From an uncultured Alistipes sp. (GTDB lineage: Bacteria; Bacteroidota; Bacteroidia; Bacteroidales; Rikenellaceae), in assembly GCA_904502075.1 (NCBI GenBank), contig CAJGDL010000042.1:1-12967 (forward strand): DNA of 12,967 bases. The letters run 5' to 3'. The position numbers and the translations under genes were made by a program. Shown in pieces: positions 1 to 6,912 of this stretch. Numbering within the stretch: position 1 is the first letter of the stretch; each line of letters opens with the position of its first letter. Below the pieces are notes generated by a model that saw nothing but the letters and a program-made list of their open reading frames with translations, ran no database searches and was not told the origin of the DNA.

Positions 1-11
1 AGGAATAAAAT

Positions 12-39
12 AATTTTGAATTCTGAATTTTGAATCATG
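12..39. repeat. Short AT-rich tandem repeat, two 14-bp units
   Basis: Two adjacent 14-nt units (12-25 and 26-39), both beginning AATTTTGAAT and ending TG, match at 12 of 14 positions. They lie just upstream of the coaD promoter element. No function can be assigned; low-complexity AT-rich repeats of this sort are common in intergenic DNA. Confidence 0.45.
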
Positions 40-65
40 AATTATAATAATTTCTAATTATTTTG

Positions 66-73
66 TACCTTTG
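66..73 (+). promoter_or_regulatory. Promoter -7 element for coaD-lpxD-ruvC
   Basis: TACCTTTG fits the Bacteroidota -7 consensus TAnnTTTG and lies 22 nt before the coaD ATG, giving a short leader. No TTTG is present at the expected -33 position, so this is a half-consensus promoter. Confidence 0.55.
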
Positions 74-95
74 CCCTTTACAAGGTGTTAAATGT

Positions 96-575
96 ATGCA
101 ACACAAAGAGAGAAAGATCGTTTTTGCCGGGTCGTTTGACCCCTTTACCCGAGGTCATGAGGCCTTGGTGGAGGAGGCGTTGAGGCTTTTTGACCGGGTG
201 GTGGTGGCTATTGGCGACAACATTCAGAAGCGCGGATTCCTCAGTGTGGAGAGTCGCAAGCGGCTCATCGAGGAGCTCTACCGCGACAACGAGCGGGTTC
301 AGGTCGAGGTTTATCGCGGCTTGACGGGGGACTTTGCCACCGAGATCGGGGCAGTGGCCCTGCTGCGTGGGGTGCGTAATACGGTCGATTTCGAGTACGA
401 GAAGACGATGGCGGCGGCCAACAGGCGGCTCTATCCCCATCTGACGACCCTCTTGCTCTTTACGCCAGCCGAGGTGGCCGACATCAGCTCCTCGACGGTT
501 CGCGAGTTGGTGGCCTTTGGCCGCGAGGTCGGGGAGTTTATGCCCAAAGGGATTGATTTGAAGAAATATTTGTAA
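96..575 (+). CDS. coaD: Phosphopantetheine adenylyltransferase
   Basis: CoaD transfers AMP from ATP to 4'-phosphopantetheine to form dephospho-CoA, the penultimate step of coenzyme A synthesis in the cytosol. The 159-residue product has the nucleotidyltransferase signature near the N-terminus (GSFDPFTRGH, residues 12-21, with the T-x-G-H nucleotide-binding motif at 18-21), the RGVRN...DFEYE block at 91-102 and the ISSSTVRE block at 130-137, all characteristic of CoaD. Length matches the family (about 160). The frame stays open upstream to a TTG at 63, but that TTG overlaps the promoter -7 element at 66-73, and starting at the ATG at 96 gives a normal N-terminus. It leads a cluster with lpxD 16 bp downstream. 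Confidence 0.95.
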   Translation: MQHKERKIVFAGSFDPFTRGHEALVEEALRLFDRVVVAIGDNIQKRGFLSVESRKRLIEELYRDNERVQVEVYRGLTGDFATEIGAVALLRGVRNTVDFEYEKTMAAANRRLYPHLTTLLLFTPAEVADISSSTVRELVAFGREVGEFMPKGIDLKKYL

Positions 576-591
576 GATAAAGAGAAAAAGT

Positions 592-1626
592 ATGCAGTTT
601 TCAGCAGAAATGATTGCCGGCCTGCTTCAAGGCGAAGTGGTGGGCGACAAGAACACGATGGTCAGCACGGTATCCTCCATCGAGGAGGGCAAGGCCGGCT
701 CGATGGCCTATTTGACCAACCCGAAGTATGAATCCTATCTCTATACGACCGAGGCATCGATCGTATTGTGCAACCGTTCGTTCGAGCCCTCGCAGGAGGT
801 GAAGGCGACCCTGATTAAGGTGGACGATGCCGGTGCCGCGGTGCTTCAGCTCCTGGAGATGTACAACGCCATGCGCCCCAAGAAGCAGGGAATCTCGAAG
901 ATGTGCTCCATTTCGGAGGCTGCCGAGGTGGGCGAGGGTTGTTATGTTGGCGATTTTGCGGTGATCGAGGCCGGTGCCAAGATCGGCAAGGGGTGTCAGA
1001 TCTATCCCCAGGTCTATGTCGGCGACAAGGTGGAGATCGGCGAGGGTACGATCCTCTACCCGGGCGTGAAGATCTACGAGGGTTGCAAGGTGGGTGCCCG
1101 TTGCATCCTCCATGCCGGTGCTGTGATTGGAGCCGACGGCTTCGGTTTTGCCCCCAAGCCCGATGGTTCGTTTGCCAAGATCCCGCAGCTGGGTAATGTG
1201 ATCATCGAGGACGATGTGGAGATTGGTGCCAATACCTGTATCGACCGCGCCAAGACCGATTCGACGATCATTCGTCGCGGAGTGAAGCTCGACAACCTGA
1301 TTCAGATCGGCCACAACGTGCAGATTGGTGAGCATACCGTATCGTCGGCCCAGACGGGTATCGCCGGCACCTCGAAGGTGGGTAGCCACTGCTTCCTGGC
1401 CGGCCAGGTGGGTATTGCCGACCATGTGACGATCGGTAACCGCGTGATGGTGGGATCGAAGAGCGGCTTGGATAAGAATGTGCCCGATGGCGAGACCCGT
1501 TTCGGTTATCCCGCCCTGCCCGGCATGCAGTACCACCGTGCCTCGGCTGTCTTTAAGACCCTGCCCGAACTTTCGCGCAAGGTGATGGCCCTCGAAAAGG
1601 AGGTGGCAAAACTCAAAGAGGAGTAG
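592..1626 (+). CDS. lpxD: UDP-3-O-acylglucosamine N-acyltransferase
   Basis: LpxD adds the second, N-linked hydroxyacyl chain to UDP-3-O-acylglucosamine in the cytosolic part of lipid A synthesis, using acyl-ACP as donor. The 344-residue product has the family layout: an N-terminal uridine-binding domain (about 1-100), a left-handed parallel beta-helix of hexapeptide repeats (about 107-290, many [I/V]GxG-type turns), and a C-terminal helix rich in Lys and Glu (about 315-344). The diagnostic GADGFGFAP block is at 180-188, and the IGHNVQIG block at 239-246 contains the probable catalytic His241, equivalent to His239 in E. coli. It sits 16 bp after coaD and 6 bp before ruvC, so the three are probably co-transcribed. 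The leader before its ATG is A-rich. Confidence 0.95.
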   Translation: MQFSAEMIAGLLQGEVVGDKNTMVSTVSSIEEGKAGSMAYLTNPKYESYLYTTEASIVLCNRSFEPSQEVKATLIKVDDAGAAVLQLLEMYNAMRPKKQGISKMCSISEAAEVGEGCYVGDFAVIEAGAKIGKGCQIYPQVYVGDKVEIGEGTILYPGVKIYEGCKVGARCILHAGAVIGADGFGFAPKPDGSFAKIPQLGNVIIEDDVEIGANTCIDRAKTDSTIIRRGVKLDNLIQIGHNVQIGEHTVSSAQTGIAGTSKVGSHCFLAGQVGIADHVTIGNRVMVGSKSGLDKNVPDGETRFGYPALPGMQYHRASAVFKTLPELSRKVMALEKEVAKLKEE

Positions 1627-1632
1627 GCGGAG

Positions 1633-2247
1633 GTGAGCAGCAAGACCACATACCGCATCATGGGAATCGACCCGGGCACCAACTACATGGGGTATGGGGT
1701 GCTCGAGGTTGAGGGTCGCACGGTGCGCTCGGTGGTCTTGGGCGATATCGATCTCCATAAACTCACCGACCCTTACGCCAAGTTGCGCTACATCTTCGAG
1801 CGCGTGGGGGCGTTGATCGAAGCTTATGCCCCCCAGGAGGTGGCTTTGGAGAGCCCCTTCTTTGGCGAGAATGTGCAGTCGATGCTCAAGTTGGGACGAG
1901 CCCAGGGGGTGGCCATGGCGGCAGCTTTGAGCCGCGACCTGCCGGTCTTCGAGTATGCCCCGAGCCGCATCAAGCAGTCCATTGCGGGGTCGGGATCGGC
2001 CTCGAAGGAGCAGGTGGCGGGCATCGTGCGGGCCACGCTTAAGATCGAGGAGGCTCCGCGCCGCCTGGATGCCACGGATGGCATGGCGGTGGCCCTGTGT
2101 CACTACTACATGGATCACAACGTGCTGAACGAGGCACTGGGAGAGGCTCGCTCGAAAGGCCTTGGCGGAGGCCTGAAATCGGTGAGCAAGAAGGGGAGCA
2201 GCTCGTGGGAGAAGTTCCTCAGGGAGCACCCCGACCGCGTAAAATAG
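1633..2247 (+). CDS. ruvC: Crossover junction endodeoxyribonuclease RuvC
   Basis: RuvC cuts Holliday junctions after RuvAB branch migration during recombinational repair. The RNase H-like fold is recognisable from the start: GIDPG at 11-15 with catalytic Asp13, ALESPFF with Glu73, the SRIKQSIAGSGSASKEQV block near 111-128, and DATDGMAVALCH with Asp146 and Asp149 completing the acidic metal-binding set. The product is 204 residues, longer than the about 173 of E. coli because of a basic C-terminal tail (about 172-204). The chosen start is GTG at 1633, which leaves nine residues before the conserved MGIDPG; the ATG at 1660 would cut into the first strand. It begins 6 bp after lpxD, indicating transcriptional coupling. 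Confidence 0.93.
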   Translation: MSSKTTYRIMGIDPGTNYMGYGVLEVEGRTVRSVVLGDIDLHKLTDPYAKLRYIFERVGALIEAYAPQEVALESPFFGENVQSMLKLGRAQGVAMAAALSRDLPVFEYAPSRIKQSIAGSGSASKEQVAGIVRATLKIEEAPRRLDATDGMAVALCHYYMDHNVLNEALGEARSKGLGGGLKSVSKKGSSSWEKFLREHPDRVK

Positions 2248-2284
2248 AGACAAACCAAAAACTAATACTAAAAACAAAAGTACC

Positions 2285-3313
2285 ATGAAAAAGACAATTT
2301 TTGCCATGATGGCCGCAGCCGCCCTGTGCAGCTGCACGAACCACAGCTACACCCTCACGGGTCAGGTAGCTCAGGAGGGTGATTCGGTCTACCTCCTCTC
2401 GATCGACCGCGAGGTCTTGGCCTCGACGGCCGTAGATGCCGAGGGTAAGTTTACCTTCAAGGGCGATGCCAAGGTTCCCGAGCTCGTCCTCTTCGCTACC
2501 GCAGGTCAGGAGCCTGCCGGTTACCTCTTCCTCGAGAAGGGCGAGATTACCCTGACGATGGGTGAACAGAACGATCAGCCGGGCCCCGTGGTTACGGGTA
2601 CCCCCGCCAATGACGCCTTTACGGCCTACGATAAGGAGATGGCCGCGATGCAGACCGCCTTTATGTTCGCCGAGAGCGCCGAGGAGCAGCTGGCCATTCG
2701 CGACCGTGCCGACTCGCTCACCGAGGCCATGGTTGATGCCAACCTCACGAACCTCTTCAGCGCCTACATCGTAGCAGGACAGTATGCCGGTCTGCCCTCG
2801 AACGAGTTGCGTGAGCTCGTGGCTTCGATGGCTCCCGATGTGCAGGCTTCGGGCCTTGTGGCCAAGATCAACGAGGCGATCGAGGCCAAGGCTGCCACGG
2901 AGATCGGTCAGCCCTACATCGAGCTTAACCTGGAGAATCCCACCGGTGAGACCGTAGCTCTCTCGTCGCTCGTTGGCGAGGGTAAGTGGGTACTCATCGA
3001 CTTCTGGGCAACCTGGTGTGGCCCCTGCAAGAAGGAGATCCCCCACCTGGTGGAGGCCTACAAGGCATTCCACGACAAGGGTTTCGAGATCTATGGTGTC
3101 TCGCTCGATCACGATGCCGAGGCTTGGAAGGCCTTCCTGCCCGCTCATGAGATGACCTGGGTGAATGTGATCGGTGCCGGTTCGGAGCAGATTGAGAAGT
3201 ATGCCGTGCAGTCGATTCCCTCCAATTTCCTTATCTCGCCCGAGGGCAAGATCGTAGCTACGCAGCTGCGCGGTGAGGGGGTAATGGAGACGCTGAAGGA
3301 GTTTATCAAGTAG
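2285..3313 (+). CDS. DUF4369/thioredoxin-like (TlpA-type) lipoprotein
   Basis: A 342-residue predicted lipoprotein of the Bacteroidota DUF4369-thioredoxin type. The N-terminus is a lipoprotein signal (MKK, then an Ala-rich core) ending in LCSC, with Cys17 the probable lipidated residue. A beta-rich DUF4369-like region follows (about 22-110), then a helical linker (about 115-200) and a thioredoxin domain (about 213-342). The redox motif WCGPC places the active cysteines at 245 and 248, and SIPSNF near residue 312 supplies the cis-proline loop. It probably acts as a membrane-anchored thiol-disulfide reductase in the periplasm; its substrate cannot be read from sequence. The ATG follows ruvC after 37 bp of A-rich DNA with no promoter consensus seen, so it may be read through from the upstream cluster. 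A strong terminator ends it. Confidence 0.88.
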   Translation: MKKTIFAMMAAAALCSCTNHSYTLTGQVAQEGDSVYLLSIDREVLASTAVDAEGKFTFKGDAKVPELVLFATAGQEPAGYLFLEKGEITLTMGEQNDQPGPVVTGTPANDAFTAYDKEMAAMQTAFMFAESAEEQLAIRDRADSLTEAMVDANLTNLFSAYIVAGQYAGLPSNELRELVASMAPDVQASGLVAKINEAIEAKAATEIGQPYIELNLENPTGETVALSSLVGEGKWVLIDFWATWCGPCKKEIPHLVEAYKAFHDKGFEIYGVSLDHDAEAWKAFLPAHEMTWVNVIGAGSEQIEKYAVQSIPSNFLISPEGKIVATQLRGEGVMETLKEFIK

Positions 3314-3338
3314 CCGTTCTCGTGCCGCACACTAAAAT

Positions 3339-3378
3339 CGGAGGCGAACACCTTGAGGGGTGCTCGCCTCCGTTTTTT
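3339..3378 (+). terminator. Rho-independent terminator after thioredoxin-like gene
   Basis: A 14-bp stem (3339-3352 with 3359-3372; one A-C mismatch) with a 6-nt loop is followed by six T residues. It lies 26 bp after the stop codon and probably ends the transcript that begins at coaD. Confidence 0.9.
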
Positions 3379-3454
3379 ATTGTTTTTTGTTTCTGTTGAT
3401 TTTCAGTGGGTTGTGAAAAGATTGTAAAAAAAATAAAAAAAATATCGAAAAATA

Positions 3455-3486
3455 TTTGCACGGTAAGAAAAACTGCCGTATATTTG
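3455..3486 (+). promoter_or_regulatory. Consensus Bacteroidota promoter for tRNA-Arg
   Basis: TTTG at 3455-3458 and TATATTTG at 3479-3486 are separated by 20 nt, an exact fit to the TTTG/TAnnTTTG housekeeping promoter. The -7 element ends 12 nt before the tRNA 5' end, so the primary transcript would carry only a few leader bases. Confidence 0.85.
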
Positions 3487-3498
3487 CACTCGCAATTC

Positions 3499-3572
3499 GG
3501 CACCGTAGCTTAATTGAATAGAGCATCTGACTACGGATCAGAAGGTTACAGGTTTGAGTCCTGTCGGTGTCA
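3499..3572 (+). tRNA. tRNA-Arg (anticodon ACG)
   Basis: The cloverleaf folds completely: acceptor stem 3499-3505 with 3565-3571 (one G-U), D stem 3508-3511 with 3521-3524, anticodon stem 3526-3530 with 3538-3542, anticodon loop CTACGGA (ACG at 3533-3535), 5-nt variable loop, and T stem 3548-3552 with 3560-3564. The discriminator is A3572, and CCA is not encoded. A34 would be expected to be edited to inosine for reading CGN codons. The D loop carries G18-A19 and the T loop TTTGAGT carries U56 in place of C56, so the usual G19-C56 tertiary pair appears to be replaced by A19-U56. Confidence 0.93.
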
Positions 3573-3574
3573 CT

Positions 3575-3608
3575 AAAGCGGTTGAGAATCTCAACCGCTT
3601 TTTCTTTT
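3575..3608 (+). terminator. Rho-independent terminator after tRNA-Arg
   Basis: A perfect 12-bp stem (3575-3586 with 3590-3601) with a 3-nt loop runs into a T-rich tract, TTTCTTTTT. It begins 3 nt after the tRNA discriminator base. Confidence 0.88.
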
Positions 3609-3658
3609 TGCTTTGTTACAGGTCGGTTTCGGATGGTCCCAAGGGAGTCGTTGCGCCC

Positions 3659-4321
3659 CTACCAGAGGATCTCCTCCTTGCCGAGGCTTCGCAGGTAGGC
3701 ATTGGCTTGCGAGAAGTGGCGACAGCCGAAGAATCCGCGGTAGGCCGAAAGGGGAGAGGGGTGTACGGCCTTGAGGATGCAGTTTCGCGTGGGGTCTGCC
3801 ATGGCCCCTTTGCGTTGGGCATAACTGCCCCAAAGCAGATAGACTACCCCCTCTTTGCGCTCGGCAATGGAGCGAACCACGGCATCGGTAAATTGCTCCC
3901 AGCCGCGTCCTGCATGCGAGGCGGCCTCGTGGGCGCGGACGGTCAACACCGCGTTGAGTAGCAAGACTCCCTGCTCGGCCCAACGCTCCAGTTCGCCGCT
4001 TGTGGGGATGGCTCTTCCTGTGTCGGCGGCCACCTCCTTGAAGATGTTTTGCAGGGATGGGGGGAGGGGAACTCCTGCCCCTACCGAGAAGCAGAGGCCG
4101 TTGGCCTGCCCCTCGCCGTGGTAGGGATCCTGGCCGATAATGACCACCTTGAGTCGATCGAAAGGGCACTTGTCGAAGGCCCGGAAGATGTTTCGTCCCG
4201 CGGGATAGACGGTACCCGAGGCGTATTCTTGGCGCACAAACTCTACAAGTTCGCGGAAATAGGGCTTCTCAAACTCTTCGTGAAGGATCTCCTTCCAATC
4301 TTCGGCGATTCGTACATCCAT
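3659..4321 (-). CDS. ung: Uracil-DNA glycosylase (family 1)
   Basis: Ung removes uracil from DNA, starting base-excision repair of deaminated cytosine and misincorporated dUMP. The 220-residue product matches family 1 in length and motifs: GQDPYH at 63-68 with catalytic Asp65 as the water-activating residue, LLNAVLTVRAHEAASH at 121-136, LLWGSYAQRKG at 162-172, and the DNA-intercalation loop HPSPLSAYRGF at 187-197 with His187 as the second active-site residue. The loop has Tyr where many homologues have His (HPSPLSAHRGF), probably a tolerated change. The gene is divergent from the alkaline phosphatase gene across 144 bp, with a -7 element at 4360-4367. Confidence 0.95.
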   Translation of the reverse strand: MDVRIAEDWKEILHEEFEKPYFRELVEFVRQEYASGTVYPAGRNIFRAFDKCPFDRLKVVIIGQDPYHGEGQANGLCFSVGAGVPLPPSLQNIFKEVAADTGRAIPTSGELERWAEQGVLLLNAVLTVRAHEAASHAGRGWEQFTDAVVRSIAERKEGVVYLLWGSYAQRKGAMADPTRNCILKAVHPSPLSAYRGFFGCRHFSQANAYLRSLGKEEILW

Positions 4322-4359
4322 GGTTTTATCTTGCGATTATGGGGTTACTATCAATTAAG

Positions 4360-4367
4360 CAAATGTA
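4360..4367 (-). promoter_or_regulatory. Promoter -7 element for ung
   Basis: CAAATGTA on the plus strand reads TACATTTG on the minus strand, matching TAnnTTTG, 38 bp upstream of the ung ATG. No convincing -33 TTTG was found at 19-21 nt spacing. Confidence 0.55.
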
Positions 4368-4375
4368 CGAATTTT

Positions 4376-4407
4376 TTTGGAAATTCTCCATCTTCTTGTT
4401 ATTTTTG
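4376..4407 (+). promoter_or_regulatory. Consensus promoter for alkaline phosphatase gene
   Basis: TTTG at 4376-4379 and TATTTTTG at 4400-4407 are spaced by exactly 20 nt. The predicted start of transcription falls just downstream, at the base of a potential 5'-leader hairpin (4410-4443). Confidence 0.8.
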
Positions 4408-4409
4408 TG

Positions 4410-4443
4410 GGGCACAACCGCACAATGGGCGGTCGATGTGCCC
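4410..4443 (+). other. Hairpin at the start of the alkaline phosphatase mRNA leader
   Basis: GGGCAC (4410-4415) pairs with GTGCCC (4438-4443), and ACCGC (4417-4421) pairs with GCGGT (4429-4433), leaving a 7-nt loop and a small internal loop. It sits immediately after the promoter -7 element and 22 nt before the start codon. It may stabilise the 5' end or affect expression; neither role is shown. Confidence 0.5.
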
Positions 4444-4465
4444 AAACCCCAAAAATTGTTCAATC

Positions 4466-5581
4466 ATGAAAGGAAAAATCGCGTTATTCGCCCTCTTTGT
4501 GGCCCTGGTTTTCGGGGTCGTGGCCTATCTTCCCTCGAAGCAGGAGCCTGCCCCCAAGAATTTGATCTACATGATCGGTGATGGTATGGGGCTCTCGCAT
4601 GTGGCGATGATGATGATCGAGGGGGGCTATCAGCCCACGGCCTTCGATCGGATGGAAAATGTTGCACTGATCTCTACCTACTCAGCGAATAACCGGGTAA
4701 CCGACTCGGCCGCCGCAGGAACGGCACTCGCCACAGGCCATAAGACCAACAACGGAATGGTGGGCATGACGCCCGATTCGCTCCCCGTGGAGTCGATCCT
4801 TACTCGCGCAAAAGAGCGGGGTGCGGCCACGGGTATTGTTGTTACCTGCGAGGTGCAGCACGCCACTCCGGCTTCGTTCTATGCCCATGTGGCTCACCGC
4901 GGGCGTTACGACGAGATCTCGCATCAACTCGCGGAGTCGGGGATTGACTTGATCCTGGGCGGCGGCCGCACTTCGATGGTGGAGCCCGACAAGAGAGACT
5001 CCGAAAACCTCTCGCCTTTGGCGCAGATGGGGCAGGTGGGATATCGCTCGATCGACGACCTTGCGGCATTGGATTCGCTCTCGGAGGAGCGGGTAATCGG
5101 CCTCTTCTCGGAGGGGCACCTTCCCTCGAAACTTGCCGGGCGCGATGACTTCCTGTCGCAGGCTGTGGCCTCGTCGCTTCGCTACCTTGAGGGGCGCGCT
5201 GCGGAACGAAAGGAGGGCTTTGTGCTGATGGTTGAGGGGTCGCAGATTGACTTCGAGAGCCATGGAAACAACACCCCCGGCATCCTGGCTGAGGTGCGAG
5301 ATTTTGAGCAGGCCGTGGCGGCCGCCATGCGCTATGTAGAGGCCCACCCCGAGACCCTGTTGGTGGTGACGGCCGACCACGAGACGGGGGGGCTGACTAT
5401 GGCGAGCGGAAACAGCGACTTTACCTCCTCGGAGAGCGGTATCGAGTACCGATACTCCACGGGCAGCCACACGGGAATTCTCGTGCCGGTCTACCTCTAT
5501 GGCCGAGGAGCCGAGCGCATCAACGGAGTGATGGACAACACCGAACTCTCCCGAAAATTGGCCGAGCTGATGAATTTATAG
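4466..5581 (+). CDS. Alkaline phosphatase (PhoA family)
   Basis: A phosphomonoesterase of the metal-dependent PhoA family, predicted to act outside the cytoplasmic membrane. The ATG at 4466 gives 371 residues beginning with an uncleaved anchor or Sec signal (about 4-22, hydrophobic; no lipobox). Active-site motifs are in order: YMIGDGMG with Asp39, VTDSAAAGTALATGHKT with nucleophile Ser81, QHATPASFYAH with His132, VEGSQIDFESHGN (Glu257, Asp262, His266), TADHETGG (Asp304, His305), and SHTG with His335. Together they supply the two zinc sites and one magnesium site. It is shorter than the about 450-residue E. coli PhoA. The frame is open further upstream, but that stretch overlaps ung and the promoter, so the ATG next to the signal sequence is chosen. 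No Pho-box-like element was recognised. Confidence 0.92.
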   Translation: MKGKIALFALFVALVFGVVAYLPSKQEPAPKNLIYMIGDGMGLSHVAMMMIEGGYQPTAFDRMENVALISTYSANNRVTDSAAAGTALATGHKTNNGMVGMTPDSLPVESILTRAKERGAATGIVVTCEVQHATPASFYAHVAHRGRYDEISHQLAESGIDLILGGGRTSMVEPDKRDSENLSPLAQMGQVGYRSIDDLAALDSLSEERVIGLFSEGHLPSKLAGRDDFLSQAVASSLRYLEGRAAERKEGFVLMVEGSQIDFESHGNNTPGILAEVRDFEQAVAAAMRYVEAHPETLLVVTADHETGGLTMASGNSDFTSSESGIEYRYSTGSHTGILVPVYLYGRGAERINGVMDNTELSRKLAELMNL

Positions 5582-5591
5582 CCGAAATGGG

Positions 5592-5630
5592 GGCTGGCAG
5601 ATGGAACCATTTGGCAGCCTTCGTTTTTTT
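5592..5630 (+). terminator. Probable terminator after alkaline phosphatase gene
   Basis: A 12-bp stem (5592-5603 with 5608-5619; one mismatch and one G-T pair) with loop GAAC is followed by TTCG and seven T residues. The right arm contains the -33 element of the prfB promoter, so terminator and promoter overlap. Confidence 0.65.
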
Positions 5631-5641
5631 CTCTACCTTTG
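5610..5641 (+). promoter_or_regulatory. Consensus promoter for prfB
   Basis: TTTG at 5610-5613 and TACCTTTG at 5634-5641 are separated by 20 nt, an exact consensus match. The -7 element ends 19 nt before the prfB ATG. Confidence 0.82.
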
Positions 5642-5660
5642 ACCCTGACAATTGCGCACT

Positions 5661-6770
5661 ATGGTACTCACGGAACAGATAAAAGATTTGGCACGTCGCA
5701 GCGAGGAACTCTTCCGCTGTCTGAATATCGAACAGAAACGCATCGACCTTCGCAACGAGGAGGAGCGCACCCAGGAGCCTAACTTTTGGGATGATCCCGA
5801 GCGGGCGCGTCAGCAGTTGCAGAAGGTGGCCTCGATCAAGAGCTGGATCACCGACTATGAACAGATTGCCAAGGGGGTGGAGGATCTGGAGCTGATGCCC
5901 GAATTCGTGAAGGAGGGGGTCGCCTCCGAAGAGGAGTTTTCGACGCTCTACGACGAAGTGCTACTTCAGGTTGAAAATCTTGAGATGCGTAACATGCTTC
6001 GCCGTGAGGAGGATAAGTTGGGGGCCATCCTCGATATCAATGCCGGAGCCGGAGGTACCGAGGCGTTGGATTGGGCCTCGATGTTGCTGCGTATGTATAC
6101 TCGCTGGGCCGAGGCCCACGGCTACAAGGTCAAGACGCTCGACTACCAGGCCGGCGACGAGGTGGGGGTAAAGAGTTGTACCCTGGAGATTGAGGGTGAA
6201 TATGCCTACGGATACCTCAAGAGCGAGAACGGCGTGCACCGTTTGGTGCGTCTCTCGCCCTTCAATGCCAACAACAAGCGTCAGACCACCTTTGCCTCGG
6301 TCTTCGTCTCGCCGGCCATCGACGACACGATCGAGATTACGGTCAACCCGGCCGACATTGAGTGGGATACCTTCCGCTCATCGGGTGCCGGAGGTCAGAA
6401 TGTCAACAAGGTGGAGACGGCCGTGCGTCTGCGCTACCATGGCAAAGATCCCGATACGGGGGAGGCTATTGAGTACCTGATCGAGAACATGGAGACCCGT
6501 TCGCAGTTGATGAACCGTGAGAATGCCATGCGCATCCTCAAATCCAAACTCTATCAGCGCGAATTGGATAAGCGTATGGCGACCCAGCAGGCCCTCGAGG
6601 CGACCAAAAAACGCATCGAATGGGGTTCGCAGATCCGCTCCTATGTCTTCGATGATCGCCGCGTGAAGGACCACCGCACCAATGTGCAGACATCGAATGT
6701 CGATGCCGTGATGGATGGCGATTTGGATCTCTTCATTAAGGCCTATCTGATGGAGTTTGGTGGGCAGTAG
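5661..6770 (+). CDS. prfB: Peptide chain release factor 2
   Basis: RF2 terminates translation at UGA and UAA codons on the ribosome. The 369-residue product has an N-terminal helical domain (about 1-110), the SPF tripeptide at 199-201 that distinguishes RF2 from RF1 and reads the stop codon, and the catalytic GGQ at 244-246. The C-terminal WGSQIRSYVFDDRRVKDHRT block (321-340) is typical. The stretch after GGQ (LRYHGKDPDTGEAIEYLIENMETRSQLMNREN) differs from the E. coli form and matches what is usual in Bacteroidota. There is no in-frame stop: the CTT-TGA programmed frameshift seen near codon 25 in E. coli is absent, and the matching codons here read TGT CTG AAT (5718-5726). The ATG at 5661 is preferred over an upstream TTG at 5652. 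Confidence 0.96.
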   Translation: MVLTEQIKDLARRSEELFRCLNIEQKRIDLRNEEERTQEPNFWDDPERARQQLQKVASIKSWITDYEQIAKGVEDLELMPEFVKEGVASEEEFSTLYDEVLLQVENLEMRNMLRREEDKLGAILDINAGAGGTEALDWASMLLRMYTRWAEAHGYKVKTLDYQAGDEVGVKSCTLEIEGEYAYGYLKSENGVHRLVRLSPFNANNKRQTTFASVFVSPAIDDTIEITVNPADIEWDTFRSSGAGGQNVNKVETAVRLRYHGKDPDTGEAIEYLIENMETRSQLMNRENAMRILKSKLYQRELDKRMATQQALEATKKRIEWGSQIRSYVFDDRRVKDHRTNVQTSNVDAVMDGDLDLFIKAYLMEFGGQ

Positions 6771-6791
6771 CCACTGCGCAGCAAAAAGGAT

Positions 6792-6839
6792 GTCGGCCTG
6801 TCGGGTTTCGTTGGAACCCTGACAGGCCGACTTGTTTTT
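6792..6839 (+). terminator. Rho-independent terminator after prfB
   Basis: An 11-bp perfect stem (6792-6802 with 6821-6831) is extended inward by GGGTTTC pairing with GAACCCT (one mismatch, one G-T), with loop GTTG and a TTGTTTTT tail. It lies 21 bp past the stop codon. Confidence 0.9.
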
Positions 6840-6873
6840 GTACATCGTAAAATTCGGTGGTGAGAGTAAAAAA

Positions 6874-6912
6874 GTTTCTACAATATCGGGCTTTGCCCGA
6901 TATTGTAGAAAC
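6874..6912. repeat. Perfect 39-bp palindrome, left hairpin of the element
   Basis: Arms of 18 nt (6874-6891 and 6895-6912) are exact inverted copies around a 3-nt loop (TTT). The ends are GTTT and AAAC. It has no T-run and follows a complete prfB terminator, so it is not needed for termination. Its inner edge shares AAAC (6909-6912) with the inverted repeat that follows. Confidence 0.85.

Noticed and set aside
63..95. Upstream TTG start for coaD
   Set aside because: It falls inside the promoter region and adds residues not needed for the conserved N-terminus.
601..2337. A 578-codon open frame on the minus strand across lpxD and ruvC
   Set aside because: It lies antisense to two clearly identified genes, shows no known motifs and has the His/Leu/Arg-rich look of a codon-bias shadow in GC-rich DNA.
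3499..3608. tRNA-Arg as an integration site for mobile DNA
   Set aside because: No repeat of the tRNA 3' end was found in the window, and core genes lie on both sides.
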